Positions 7,376 through 16,425 of a stretch of 64,000 bases of DNA are shown here, piece after piece. The first letter of the stretch is position 1; each line of letters starts with the position of its first letter. A program made the position numbers and the translations under genes. The notes below the pieces were generated by a model. The model saw nothing but the letters and a program-made list of their open reading frames with translations. It was not told the DNA's origin and searched no databases. Source of the DNA: Stieleria marina (GTDB lineage: Bacteria > Planctomycetota > Planctomycetia > Pirellulales > Pirellulaceae); the NCBI GenBank assembly GCA_007741555.1, contig CP036526.1, positions 4,092,001 to 4,156,000 of the forward strand, given 5' to 3'.

Positions 7376-10300
7376 ATGTCTTTGAATACATCTCTACGCC
7401 TGCTCGCAATCGTCGCCTTTACAAACGGTTTGATGGCATTGCCCTGCGTTTTTGCACAGTCCGAGCTGAATAAGCCGGGCCAAACAACGGCTGCAGAAGT
7501 CACCGAAGTGAGTGCCGAGTCGATTGCGGAGATTGCTGATCAGATCGACTTGGACACTGAACTGAACGACGAACTGAAAGCCAGTTTGAAGCAGCGTTTG
7601 GAGCGAACGAAGCAATCATTGCTGAGCGTCGAAAAATCAAAGAAGGAAACCGCCTCGTTTGCCGAGATGACGAAAGGTGTCGGCGACGAGATCAAGTCGC
7701 TGACACAAAAGATCGAGCGAGAAAAGGCGAGCCCCATCGCTTCGATTGACGCTCTGACTGCCGATCAACTTGCCACGCAGATTCCTGATGCCGAATTGCA
7801 ATTAGCAAAGGCCACCAGCGAAAACCAGCAGTTGAGTACCGAGCCGACTCGCCGACAAACCCGATTGAGCGAGATCCCGGCTCAGTTGATCGAAGCAACG
7901 GAAGAACTTGCCAGTACGCAAAAGCAGTTGGCCGAGGGCAAAGCTGGCAACGAAACTGCCGTCGAAACCAAAGCGCGAACGCTTTGGCTGACCGCTCGTG
8001 CTCAAGAATTGAAGCAAGTGCTCGAACGCCTGGGGCAAGAACGGGCAGCCTATGCAGCGACTTCCGAACTGCTCCCACTGCGGCAGCAATTGGCCAACCA
8101 ATCGGTCACGCTTTTGCGAAAGAAAGTCGACGCGATGAAAGAACGTCGAACCAAGCTGCAGCGTGAACAGGCAGCCGACACGGTACGCCACACGCAAGAT
8201 TTAGTCGATCTGATTCCCGATGCTCTCAAGAGTCTGGCCGCGGACAATGTCGAACTTGCCAAACGCCAGCGAAAATTGATTTCCGAATCGGCAAAGGCAA
8301 CGAACAATGTGAGCGAGATCGAAAATGCCAAAGAAGAAGTCGAAAACGAATTGGCGACCTCGATCAGCCGTGTCGAAACCGTCGGCCTGACAGACGCGCT
8401 GGGGGCGATTTTCCGAGAACGCCGCGACACGTTTTCGAATCTAGGCAACCAGTACCAACCGGACCTTTCGATCGGCGACAAGATCGCGGAATATCAAACG
8501 GAGTCCTTCCGGCTAGAAGATGCGATCCGAAAAGTGGATTTGGAACTTCAGGAACTCGAGGCTCCCGCGATTGAGTGGAAATCGAATTCCGTTGATTGGA
8601 AATCACTCTCGCCACCCGAAGCCCGCTGGGTGCTGCTTAAGAAGCATCGCGCATTGATGTCCGACACGCTGGAAGAACTCAATTCGATGATTCTATCGAT
8701 TGGAACTGGCGACACCCGGCGTCGCGAACTGGCCAATGCGATCGAAAACTACAACGACTTTGTCAATCGTCGTCTGTTCTGGACGCGCAGCGCGCCGGTT
8801 GTTTCGATCGATGAATTGCGTCAATTGCCCGCGGCTGTCAGTTGGAGCGCCAACCCGGCAAAATGGCTTTCCGCTGCCGGCGCGATCGGACGTAGTTTTC
8901 GACTGCGGCCCGCGCAATCCGCTCTGGTGGTACTTTTGGGACTGGCGCTGATTGTTTGGCGTTCGCGGATGCGTCGCTTCATCGCCGAACAGGGAGTGCT
9001 GGCAAAACATTCGCACTCCACCTTTCATCCCACCTACCGCACGCTTCTAGCATCAATCGTTGCAGCGGCGGTATGGCCAGGCGTTTTGTTGGTCTTGGGG
9101 TTTCTACTCTCAAAAGGGGCGGACGAACCGTTCTCGCATATTCTCGGCTCCACGCTCAAATCGATCGCCATCTTTGTCGCGTCTCGAGAAGTACTGCGCG
9201 AGATTTGCCGCGATGGTGGACTTGCCGACGCGCACCTGAACTGGTCGGCCCAATTGAGATCCCACCTGCGGTTTCATTTGCACTGGTACACGTGCTTGGG
9301 AGCCGCCTGCCTGTTCCTAATGCTGATGCTGATGGGACACCCCGACTCCAACGCTCGGACTCTTGGATTTCGATGGCCAGCCACGATGCTGTTCGCAATC
9401 ATCGCAGCGTTTCATCACGTTATCTTCAATAAGAAAAGCCCGCTGTATAGCGACGTGGTTCGCGGCAACCCAAAGTCCATTGTCTACCGACGACGCAATA
9501 TCATTTGGGGCGTTTTGGTTTTGCTGCCTCTGTCCTTTTCGGTGCTCGCCTTGGTCGGCTATCTGGACACGGTTCTGAAACTGGGACGGTTGGTCCAGAT
9601 CACATTGCTGTGGCTCTTGTTTGTCTTGCTGATTCTGGCCTTGGTTTATCGGTGGATTTCGATTCATCGCCGCGATGTCGCGCGACGGCAAGCCAAGGAA
9701 GCACGTCAAAGAAAACTCGCTGCACTGGCTGCCGAGGGTTCAAATGAAACAGGCGTCACGACGGGGGAAACCATCGACGAACCAGAGGTCGCGGATCTCC
9801 CCACGCTGGATCAACAGACACGTCAGACCGCTTGGGTGCTGGCTGCGTTTATCGCCGTCATGGGGCTGGGCGTGATTTGGCGTGACATCATGCCGGCGAT
9901 TGAGTACTTCGACGAACTGACGCTCTGGAGAGTCGGAACGGGTGACAACATCGAATTCGTTTCACTGCTGGATCTGATGATGTCAATTCTGGTGGTGCTT
10001 GGATTGGTCTTTGCCGCTCGCAATTTTATCAGTCTGCTGGAACTGGTCATCCTCAGCCGCACGTCACTGGATTCCGGAGCCAGGTACGCGATGTCGATGC
10101 TGCTGCGATACGCCTTGTTCATTATCGGTGCGGTCGTGGTATTCAAGCTACTCAGTATTCCCGTGCAACAACTGGGATGGCTACTCGCAGCCGTATCGGT
10201 CGGCATCGGCTTTGGCCTGCAAGAGATCATCGCCAACTTTGTCTGCGGAATCATCTTGCTGCTTGAACGACCTGTCCGCGTGGGTGATGTGGTCACGATC

Positions 10301-10783
10301 GGCGACACCACCGGATCCGTGACGCGGATCCAAATGCGAGCCACCACGGTTACCAATTGGGATCGCAAAGAACTCTTGATCCCCAACAAAGATTTGATCA
10401 CTCAGAACGTGCTCAACTGGTCACTCAGCAACGTCATTAATCGAATGACCTTGACCGTCGGTGTTCAATACGGCGTGGACCCTGATCGCGTCCGTGATCT
10501 CTTGCTGGAGGTCGTCGACGGACACCCCGAAGTGATGAAAGACCCTGCGCCGGCGATCAACTTGGAATCGTTCGGCGATAGTTCGCTCAATTTCATCGTT
10601 CGTTTTTACTTGGCAAACTTGAACAACCGAATCGCCGTCACCCACGAAGTGAACACGTCCATCGCGAAAGCGCTGGCAAACGCGAGCATCGAAATTCCGT
10701 TTCCGCAGCGTGATGTCAATTTGACGGTACTGTCCGATCAAGAGCCGATCCCTTTTCAGGCCAATCGCCCTGACGGAAACTAG
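7376..10783 (+). CDS. Large MscK/MscM-type mechanosensitive channel
   Basis: Very large MscS-superfamily channel, 1135 aa. The N-terminus is a signal peptide (LRLLAIVAFTNGLMALPCVFA). Residues about 40-480 are a Glu/Lys/Gln-rich coiled-coil periplasmic region. About ten membrane segments follow, and the MscS core starts near residue 940 (VSVGIGFGLQEIIANF, then 'LLLERPVRVGDVVTIGD'). The beta domain and C-terminal 'DGHPEVMKDPAPAI' complete the MscS fold. ATG at 7376 is chosen because it directly begins the signal peptide; the frame is open from 7208 through a repeat. It probably gates under hypo-osmotic shock. It is convergent with a DUF3124 gene seven bases away. Confidence 0.92.
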   Translation: MSLNTSLRLLAIVAFTNGLMALPCVFAQSELNKPGQTTAAEVTEVSAESIAEIADQIDLDTELNDELKASLKQRLERTKQSLLSVEKSKKETASFAEMTKGVGDEIKSLTQKIEREKASPIASIDALTADQLATQIPDAELQLAKATSENQQLSTEPTRRQTRLSEIPAQLIEATEELASTQKQLAEGKAGNETAVETKARTLWLTARAQELKQVLERLGQERAAYAATSELLPLRQQLANQSVTLLRKKVDAMKERRTKLQREQAADTVRHTQDLVDLIPDALKSLAADNVELAKRQRKLISESAKATNNVSEIENAKEEVENELATSISRVETVGLTDALGAIFRERRDTFSNLGNQYQPDLSIGDKIAEYQTESFRLEDAIRKVDLELQELEAPAIEWKSNSVDWKSLSPPEARWVLLKKHRALMSDTLEELNSMILSIGTGDTRRRELANAIENYNDFVNRRLFWTRSAPVVSIDELRQLPAAVSWSANPAKWLSAAGAIGRSFRLRPAQSALVVLLGLALIVWRSRMRRFIAEQGVLAKHSHSTFHPTYRTLLASIVAAAVWPGVLLVLGFLLSKGADEPFSHILGSTLKSIAIFVASREVLREICRDGGLADAHLNWSAQLRSHLRFHLHWYTCLGAACLFLMLMLMGHPDSNARTLGFRWPATMLFAIIAAFHHVIFNKKSPLYSDVVRGNPKSIVYRRRNIIWGVLVLLPLSFSVLALVGYLDTVLKLGRLVQITLLWLLFVLLILALVYRWISIHRRDVARRQAKEARQRKLAALAAEGSNETGVTTGETIDEPEVADLPTLDQQTRQTAWVLAAFIAVMGLGVIWRDIMPAIEYFDELTLWRVGTGDNIEFVSLLDLMMSILVVLGLVFAARNFISLLELVILSRTSLDSGARYAMSMLLRYALFIIGAVVVFKLLSIPVQQLGWLLAAVSVGIGFGLQEIIANFVCGIILLLERPVRVGDVVTIGDTTGSVTRIQMRATTVTNWDRKELLIPNKDLITQNVLNWSLSNVINRMTLTVGVQYGVDPDRVRDLLLEVVDGHPEVMKDPAPAINLESFGDSSLNFIVRFYLANLNNRIAVTHEVNTSIAKALANASIEIPFPQRDVNLTVLSDQEPIPFQANRPDGN

Positions 10784-10790
10784 TTACACG

Positions 10791-11426
10791 CTACTTCGCC
10801 GACTCGTTCGCCTGTGACGTCGATTCGCGAATGACCGAACCACGACGTGCAAAGGAGATGCCCTGCTGCGAATCCGTATCAATCATCACGGCTTCGATGA
10901 TAGGCGCGGTGACTGGATTGTCGGCAAACCATTCCACCAAGAAATTTGCACCGCTTCCTCCCGTCGCGTCGTCCCGTGCGATGAGAATTTCCGTCGTCCC
11001 TAGCGCGGGCAAACGGACGGGCTTTGGCAAATACGACTTCACCAGCTTGCCTTTGGTATCGAAATAGCGAACCGCTTTCACCACGATCTCCTCATCCATG
11101 CTCGTATTGCGGACACTCAACGTAATCGTCAGCAGATAGGGAGCTCCATCGCCGTGATAGATGTGCGAATAGGCAGGAACGTAAACGACTTGGCCCTGGA
11201 CAGGACTGGTAGCCAAGTGGAATAGGTCCGTGCGAGCGGCGTCATCGACCAGTAGAGTCTGCGGTCCGCTGTACTGCAGAGTTTCGGCAAAAGCGTCCAG
11301 TCGCCGTTGCATGAAGACCGCGTAGATGATCAGCGGGACGACGAAGAGCGCGACCACACCGGCCAAAAGCAGCTTGAACTGCCGCATGAAACGAGTGACT
11401 TCTTCGTCCGTGATATTCGTTGGCAT
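10791..11426 (-). CDS. Membrane-anchored DUF3124 protein (copy 1)
   Basis: Protein of 211 aa with an N-terminal membrane anchor ([20 protein letters not shown]) and an exported domain of the DUF3124 family, recognisable by '[15 protein letters not shown]', '[11 protein letters not shown]' and '[14 protein letters not shown]'. Function is unknown for the family. A paralog lies just upstream on the same strand (11682-12290) and shares these blocks, so the two arose by tandem duplication. The 255 bases between them hold no gene that I can support. Confidence 0.85.
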   Translation of the reverse strand: MPTNITDEEVTRFMRQFKLLLAGVVALFVVPLIIYAVFMQRRLDAFAETLQYSGPQTLLVDDAARTDLFHLATSPVQGQVVYVPAYSHIYHGDGAPYLLTITLSVRNTSMDEEIVVKAVRYFDTKGKLVKSYLPKPVRLPALGTTEILIARDDATGGSGANFLVEWFADNPVTAPIIEAVMIDTDSQQGISFARRGSVIRESTSQANESAK

Positions 11427-11681
11427 GGCGTGTCTTCCTGGAACTCATATTTTCAGCGGGAAGTAGCGAGGGCCTGAAACGCCGCCTGCCGTGATCGCCG
11501 AACAAGGGATCACCAAAACAACATTCCGACAGAACGAATTTAGGGCGCCGGCGATGATTGATAAAGACGCCGCAATCCCCGTCGTGAATCTCCTTGCGAA
11601 TCTCGTCGCAAATCCGTTCGCCAACCTCATCGGCCCACCAAACAGACCGACTGCGGCAAATCACTCAAACAAGCAGCAAGC

Positions 11682-12290
11682 TCACTCAGGCTTGGCAACT
11701 TCGTCCAGGACCGTGGCCGAACGCACAAACGAGATGCCTTGGGCGTTGCTGGTATCGATCATGACCGATTCGACGACTGGATGGCTCACCGGCTGACCGC
11801 TTTGCCAATCGACGATGAAACTGGCTCCGCTCCCGCCCTTCTTGTCTTTCTGTTCGACAACAAACTCCGTCGATGCCAACGGACTCAGTTTTAACGGCTT
11901 TCGCAACATCGAACGAACTTCCTTTCCGCTGGAGTCAAAGTACTTGACTGACGAAACAATAATTTCATTTTTGCGATCCGTGTTTCGGACACTTAACGTC
12001 ACCGTCAACAATCGCGGCACGCCGTCCTGGTGAAAAATGTGGGAGTACGCTGGAACATAGAGCGTCTGTCCACTCACTGGATGCCATGGCAGTGAATCAA
12101 TATCCACCCTGGCGGCGTCCCTGACGCTTGGCATGTGAAAGTTTGGATCTTCTTTCACTGACTGAAAACGCAATTGCATGATCGCCGCCAAGGCCACCAT
12201 CGGAACGATCACGATCAAAAAAACGATCAATTTCAGGTAGCGAACGATCTTTTCAATCTTCTCGATTGGTTCGTCGGTAGCGTCAGACAT
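11682..12290 (-). CDS. Membrane-anchored DUF3124 protein (copy 2)
   Basis: Paralog of the 10791-11426 gene, 202 aa from the ATG at 12290. It has an N-terminal transmembrane helix (LIVFLIVIVPMVALAAIM) followed by the same blocks: '[14 protein letters not shown]', 'LTVTLSVRNTDRKNE', 'GGSGASFIVDW', 'MIDTSNAQGISFVR'. In-frame ATGs at 12299 and 12311 are possible alternatives. The closeness of two diverged copies suggests a hetero- or paired function in the envelope, but nothing in the sequence names it. Confidence 0.85.
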   Translation of the reverse strand: MSDATDEPIEKIEKIVRYLKLIVFLIVIVPMVALAAIMQLRFQSVKEDPNFHMPSVRDAARVDIDSLPWHPVSGQTLYVPAYSHIFHQDGVPRLLTVTLSVRNTDRKNEIIVSSVKYFDSSGKEVRSMLRKPLKLSPLASTEFVVEQKDKKGGSGASFIVDWQSGQPVSHPVVESVMIDTSNAQGISFVRSATVLDEVAKPE

Positions 12291-12489
12291 GGTTCCCATT
12301 GGGGTCATCATAGAACGGCCCGTTGATCGGACAGTCGATGGGGCCGTCGATCAAAACTTTCGTAGCTCGACGGATCACAACGAGGAAAGGCTCAGCTCAA
12401 TTCACAACGCACGTGTCATCACGCCACATCGCTTTTGGAACCGAGCCATTCAGTTTGTAAAACGCCGAATCAATTCGCGATTCGCTACA

Positions 12490-12852
12490 TTAAACTTCTA
12501 ACAGTTCGCTGGCTTCAAGCAACCTCCCCTGCTTTGCGCGCCGCCCGATATCCTGCCGACGTTTCAGTTTGGCGACGACGATACGTCGCGTGCGGCGGGC
12601 AGCTTCTGCGACTGCGGCCATGACTTTTTCATGTTTTGCACTCGCCGTAACCAACCCTAATCCGGGCATCATCAAATTGACGCGGCAGATCTTGTCTTCG
12701 CCTCCCCGTGGACCATTTTCGTCGATGATTTGCACTCTCACTTGCGAGATGCTGGACGAAAATCGAGCCAGTGTGCCTTGAATCATCTGGCTTATCGATT
12801 CGCGAGCATCAGAACTGATACGGTCGATTGACGAATTCACAGAAACGTGCAT
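12490..12852 (-). CDS. Short HPF/RaiA-like ribosome hibernation factor
   Basis: Protein of 120 aa resembling the HPF/RaiA (sigma-54 modulation, S30AE) family: a beta-alpha-beta-beta-beta-alpha arrangement with 'VQIIDENGPRGGEDKICRV', then 'MMPGLGLVTASAKHE' and a basic C-terminal helix (RRTRRIVVAKLKRRQ). It lacks the extra dimerisation domain of long HPF, so it would be a short-type factor that stabilises idle 70S/100S ribosomes. The start at 12852 is preceded by GGAGAAG six bases away; the frame continues to 12969 without such a site. It lies 107 bases downstream of the small membrane gene with a sigma-54-like promoter and may be cotranscribed. Confidence 0.8.
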   Translation of the reverse strand: MHVSVNSSIDRISSDARESISQMIQGTLARFSSSISQVRVQIIDENGPRGGEDKICRVNLMMPGLGLVTASAKHEKVMAAVAEAARRTRRIVVAKLKRRQDIGRRAKQGRLLEASELLEV

Positions 12853-12959
12853 CTTAGCTTCTCCAATGGCGGTCGAAAAATAAGAATGATCGGTAGCTGA
12901 TCTCGTTGACGAGGCTTGCGTTGCTTTCGTTTCGTAGTGCGGTGAAGTCAACTGATTCG

Positions 12960-13142
12960 CTACGTGCAAATCGAACGTAACAGTATCGCAATCAAGACTG
13001 CGGATATCAGTGCGACCAGGCCAGTGACCTGTTCGCTATATAACTGCTCACGCTGCGAAGGCTCACGGCGCGAATCGATTTCGCTGTGTGAACAGGCTTC
13101 TCCGTGATCTGTTTCGGGGTAGTTGGGGTCTCGTATCAACAT
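12960..13142 (-). CDS. Small single-span membrane protein (60 aa)
   Basis: Unrecognised 60-aa protein with a charged N-terminal part (residues 1-38, rich in Asp, Glu, Ser and His) and one C-terminal hydrophobic helix (LVALISAVLIAILL) ending in RSICT. It looks like a tail-anchored envelope microprotein. Support for a real gene comes from a sigma-54-type promoter at 13205-13220 in the correct orientation, about 60 bases before the ATG, and a purine-rich AGGGA upstream of the start. The HPF-like gene follows on the same strand. Confidence 0.6.
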   Translation of the reverse strand: MLIRDPNYPETDHGEACSHSEIDSRREPSQREQLYSEQVTGLVALISAVLIAILLRSICT

Positions 13143-13204
13143 GACTGTGGTCCCTGAGAAAGAAGTACGGTGACGTCCTCCTGTGACTTTCTGATCTCAA
13201 AGAA

Positions 13205-13220
13205 TGCAACAGCCGTACCG
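13205..13220 (-). promoter_or_regulatory. Sigma-54 (-24/-12) promoter for 60-aa membrane protein gene
   Basis: On the minus strand the bases read CGGTACG-gctg-TTGCA, with GG and GC exactly ten bases apart and a perfect -12 box. The expected transcription start is about 52 bases before the ATG at 13142. It is one of seven such sites in this region. Confidence 0.7.
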
Positions 13221-13606
13221 CCGACACCGCGTGCCGGACGGCATTGTCGATTGCCCCACGATTTGCCGTATAAGTCATGTTTGTTCTCTCAATGGCCCCC
13301 TTCTTTCCCATGTCAACTTGCGTGCTTCGGCGTCAACTGTGGTTGACACTGCCAAGGCCAAATCGACGAAGTTGAATTGACCTGTCAGTCCCATACCGCA
13401 GCACGACAGCGCTCGCGCCGCATGAGTTCGCATCCCTAAAGAAATACGCTTCGGAAAATGTCCGACAAGTGTGCGTTTGTTCCGGGATCAACCGACCAAG
13501 ATGTCCGCGCGATTTGACACCGCTCTGGCGGTCCAGCGACCATGCCATGGTGCTTCGACGCGGATGTCCCCCCTATATGCACGCGTATTGAGGCGGTTGA
13601 CTGGTT

Positions 13607-13622
13607 TGGCACGACTTTCGCT
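13607..13622 (+). promoter_or_regulatory. Sigma-54 (-24/-12) promoter for yqaE/pmp3 gene
   Basis: The bases read TGGCACG-actt-TCGCT: perfect -24 box, four of five at -12, correct GG-N10-GC spacing. The predicted start is near 13633, giving a leader of about 39 bases to the ATG at 13672. Confidence 0.78.
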
Positions 13623-13671
13623 GTCCTCTAGCTGTCACCAATTCAATCCTTCTGAAATCCGGAGCCCAGCC

Positions 13672-13851
13672 ATGTCAGCGACTATCGCCAGCGAAAACAA
13701 AATCCTTAAAGTCATTCTCGCAATCCTACTTCCACCGTTGGCAGTATTCATGGACTCGGGATTGGGAACCCAATTCTGGCTCAACTTGGTGCTAACCATT
13801 GTCGGGTTCTGGATCGTCGGCGTCGTCCACGCACTGATTGTTGTGCTGTAG
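13672..13851 (+). CDS. YqaE/Pmp3-family small membrane proteolipid
   Basis: A 59-aa two-helix hydrophobic protein of the YqaE/Pmp3 (UPF0057) family. The first helix is 'ILKVILAILLPPLAVFM' with the family's double proline, followed by the turn 'DSGLGTQFWLNL' and a second helix 'LVLTIVGFWIVGVVHALIVVL'. Members affect membrane potential and salt or cold tolerance in yeast and plants and are stress-induced in bacteria. GGAG lies nine bases before the ATG at 13672. It has a sigma-54-type promoter upstream and a strong terminator downstream, so it is probably monocistronic. Confidence 0.9.
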   Translation: MSATIASENKILKVILAILLPPLAVFMDSGLGTQFWLNLVLTIVGFWIVGVVHALIVVL

Positions 13852-13905
13852 AAGTTCAGACTGCCATGGGCGATCTCAACGCTCTAACGATCGCTTAACT
13901 CTGCA

Positions 13906-13938
13906 AAGGTCTTGCCCATCCAGGTAAGACCTTTTCTT
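13906..13938 (+). terminator. Rho-independent terminator after yqaE
   Basis: An 11-bp stem (AAGGTCTTGCC against GGTAAGACCTT, with one G-U pair), a six-base loop and the tail TTCTT. It lies 55 bases after the yqaE stop, oriented to stop plus-strand transcripts before the convergent DUF2254 gene. Confidence 0.85.
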
Positions 13939-13955
13939 GTAGCGAGAGATAGCGT

Positions 13956-15377
13956 CTATCTTTCTGCTGCGCCGACCCACACTCCCGAAGCCTTTGCGTC
14001 GGCACGCGCGTCGACATCGCTCGCCAATCTCAACACATCGCGGTACCTTTGCCTCAATGCATTCAACGTCCTCGTGTCGTCCAACGCCTGCCGACACTCG
14101 CGAAGTAAGGCGCATGCGTGCTTTGCCAGAATTCGACGATCCTGCTTGTCTTCAACGTTCATCACGAGGTTGCCAATCATCTCGATCAGTTTGACGGACG
14201 CATTACGATCGACGGCGACATAGGGACGGAGTTGATCAAAAACCAACGAAGCAAACGCTGCAAACGTGACCGGTTCTGCGACCACCCGCAGTTTCTGGTC
14301 TTCATCATATCGGTGAGCATCGGGAAGCTCTCGGCTGGCTAGATTCTCCAAACAAGCCTGCACCCAATCCATGCAATTAAATGCCGTGAATGGATCGTTA
14401 ACGCCAGGCGATAAGGCGCGCATTGCCACTTCGACTAGTTGGTCAATTTGGAAACGCAGATCCTGCGTCGCAGTCCGCTGCGTCCCCAAAATAAACATCG
14501 ATGTCACTTCCTTTTCGACCCTATCGTCGATGCCACTTTCCGGAGACACCAAGGCCAACAAGCTCTGTTCGGTAATGAAATCTCCCGGACTAGGAAGCAC
14601 TCGAATGACCAAATCGTGCTCGACGGCGATCTGCATCAGTCCATCACCGTCGACATAGTCCACGTAGCCAACGCTGACGGATGGAATCGGTTTCGCATTT
14701 TCACGAAACGAATCTCGCAAATCAGCTTCGACGTTGCGCTGCGATTCATCGTCGTTGGGAGATCCCACCCGGGCAGGAAACTGCTTCTCGATTCGTTCGT
14801 TTAGCCCACGCCCCACCCCTGCAACGATATTCGAAACGTGGATTGATTCGGGGATGTGATGTATGAAAAAGATCAGCACGCCGACACTCGCGATTGCCAT
14901 CATCACTCCGATGATCACGGCGATTTGCGGCACAAAGGCGGCGACTAGTTCTGCACTCTGCGAATTATCAGCCGGCGTCGTTTCGGCATTCCGAACGGTC
15001 CGCAACACCATCAGGCAGTAGAGAAAGGTGGCGATGAATACTCCCAGCGTAAACTGGTTGGCTTTGTCGCCCATGAAGTTGTTCAACAACCGCGGTCCGA
15101 CTTGGGAGGTCGTGTGCGAGATCGACAGAATGGTCATCGAAAACGTCACGCCGGCGACCGTAATCATCGAACCAGCGACCGTAGACAAAACCGCTCGAGC
15201 TCCAGCGGGTTTGTTCGCATAGAGCATCCCGATGCCTTCCATCCACTCGGATCCGATCCGACTATCGATCGCGGTCGTCAAAAAAGACAATGCGATCGCG
15301 GCAAGCGCCATCAAGGATGGCACAAACCAATAGCTCTTGCGAGTTCGTTCCCAGAGCGTGATTAGAAGTGCGTTCAT
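13956..15377 (-). CDS. DUF2254 integral membrane protein
   Basis: Protein of 473 aa with four N-terminal transmembrane regions (about residues 18-35, 64-85, 108-128 and 150-172) and a long soluble C-terminal part. The phrases 'STVAGSMITVAGVTFSMTIL' and 'ALSPGVNDPFTAFNCMDW' are typical of DUF2254, a family of unknown function often linked to stress loci. It is the last of three consecutive minus-strand genes (endonuclease/phosphatase, YihY, DUF2254; gap 77 bases), so it probably shares their sigma-54-type promoter at 17645. It is convergent with yqaE. Confidence 0.88.
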   Translation of the reverse strand: MNALLITLWERTRKSYWFVPSLMALAAIALSFLTTAIDSRIGSEWMEGIGMLYANKPAGARAVLSTVAGSMITVAGVTFSMTILSISHTTSQVGPRLLNNFMGDKANQFTLGVFIATFLYCLMVLRTVRNAETTPADNSQSAELVAAFVPQIAVIIGVMMAIASVGVLIFFIHHIPESIHVSNIVAGVGRGLNERIEKQFPARVGSPNDDESQRNVEADLRDSFRENAKPIPSVSVGYVDYVDGDGLMQIAVEHDLVIRVLPSPGDFITEQSLLALVSPESGIDDRVEKEVTSMFILGTQRTATQDLRFQIDQLVEVAMRALSPGVNDPFTAFNCMDWVQACLENLASRELPDAHRYDEDQKLRVVAEPVTFAAFASLVFDQLRPYVAVDRNASVKLIEMIGNLVMNVEDKQDRRILAKHACALLRECRQALDDTRTLNALRQRYRDVLRLASDVDARADAKASGVWVGAAER

Positions 15378-15454
15378 AGAGGCGGCTAAATGCGGTAGAT
15401 GGCGAGTTTTATACTAAGCGGGTGGATCATTTGATACGATCCAGCGTGCAAAAA

Positions 15455-16372
15455 CTACGTCGCAGGCTCGCGGATCACTTTCTGCACCACTCGAACCGCG
15501 TTGCCTTCGGGCCGAATACCGTCGCCGAACATGACCGCGTAGACCTGCGTGGCTTCGGCCCCCAACAACACGATCATGGCGGTGTAGTAAACCCAAACCA
15601 ATAATACGGCTAGCGATGCAGCAGCCGCGCCCAATTGCGCGCCAGGCTCGCTGAACGAAAAGTAGACTCCCATTGCGAAGCGACCGAGCAGAAATAGTGA
15701 AGTTGTAATGGCCGAGCCTACGAAAACGTCCCGCCACTGCACCTTCGCGTCGGGCATGAATCGAAAGATCGCAGCAAAGATTACGAAAACGACGACCGCC
15801 TGCACCAAGAAATTGATTGCGGCAGCGAATGTATCGGACAGCCCGAACCAAGCTCCCGCTTGGTCACCGACCCCGGCCAAGACTGATGACACCACGAGCG
15901 ATACGAGTAACAAAAAGCCGAGCCCAAGAATCATTGCGAACGAAACCATGCGTTTGAAGACCAAGGTCAGAAATCCACTGGCATCCGGGTCCGGTTTGAC
16001 TTCCCAAACTTGATTCAGGGCCGACTGCAGTGCAGCGACGACCCCTGTCGCTCCCGCGACAATCCCCAAAAAGCTCAGCAACGTTTTCCACCATTTGCCA
16101 CGCGACTGCTGATTGTTTTCGATGATGGTAGTGATCTGATCCGAAACCATCGGGTTGCCAAGCATTTGAGCGGCTTGGCTAGTCAACACCGTCTGCGCTT
16201 TCGCTTCTGCCTGTTCGCTGTCATACATCGTCGACAAACCGAACGTGAGAATCGTCAGCAAGAGGTATAGCAGCGGAGGCAATGCGAACGCCGTGTAATA
16301 CGCCAGCGCAGCCGCCAGCGAACTGCAATTATTCTTGGAAAATTCTGCCAGCGTTTGTTTCAGGAAATTCAT
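15455..16372 (-). CDS. YihY/BrkB family integral membrane protein
   Basis: Membrane protein of the YihY/BrkB family (once misnamed RNase BN), 305 aa with six hydrophobic segments. Typical blocks are 'SLAAALAYYTAFALPPLLYLLL' split around residues 18-40, the conserved 'FRFMPDAKVQWRDVFVGSAI' and 'GAAAASLAVLLVWVYYTAMI'. The role is unknown; a transporter or envelope role is usually assumed. ATG at 16372 fits the family start better than the frame opening at 16417. It lies 53 bases after the endonuclease/phosphatase gene and 77 bases before the DUF2254 gene, and is probably in their operon. Confidence 0.88.
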   Translation of the reverse strand: MNFLKQTLAEFSKNNCSSLAAALAYYTAFALPPLLYLLLTILTFGLSTMYDSEQAEAKAQTVLTSQAAQMLGNPMVSDQITTIIENNQQSRGKWWKTLLSFLGIVAGATGVVAALQSALNQVWEVKPDPDASGFLTLVFKRMVSFAMILGLGFLLLVSLVVSSVLAGVGDQAGAWFGLSDTFAAAINFLVQAVVVFVIFAAIFRFMPDAKVQWRDVFVGSAITTSLFLLGRFAMGVYFSFSEPGAQLGAAAASLAVLLVWVYYTAMIVLLGAEATQVYAVMFGDGIRPEGNAVRVVQKVIREPAT

Positions 16373-16425
16373 GATTGTGTATTTGATTTTCTTTCGTCGG
16401 TGGATTGGCCAAGGCAATATGGGTT

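Larger units (their letters stand above)
13143..13671. other. Intergenic region with divergent sigma-54-type promoters, no gene seen
   Basis: The 529 bases between the divergent 60-aa gene and the yqaE gene contain no coding frame with convincing composition. They hold one sigma-54-like site for each direction (13205-13220 minus, 13607-13622 plus). The nearly 390 bases between the two sites would be the natural place for an enhancer-binding-protein site; I could not identify a clear dyad there. Confidence 0.6.

Noticed and set aside
13333-13548. Minus-strand frame of 71 aa in the 13.1-13.7 kb gap
   Set aside because: No start signal, no conserved-looking composition; it lies in a regulatory region.
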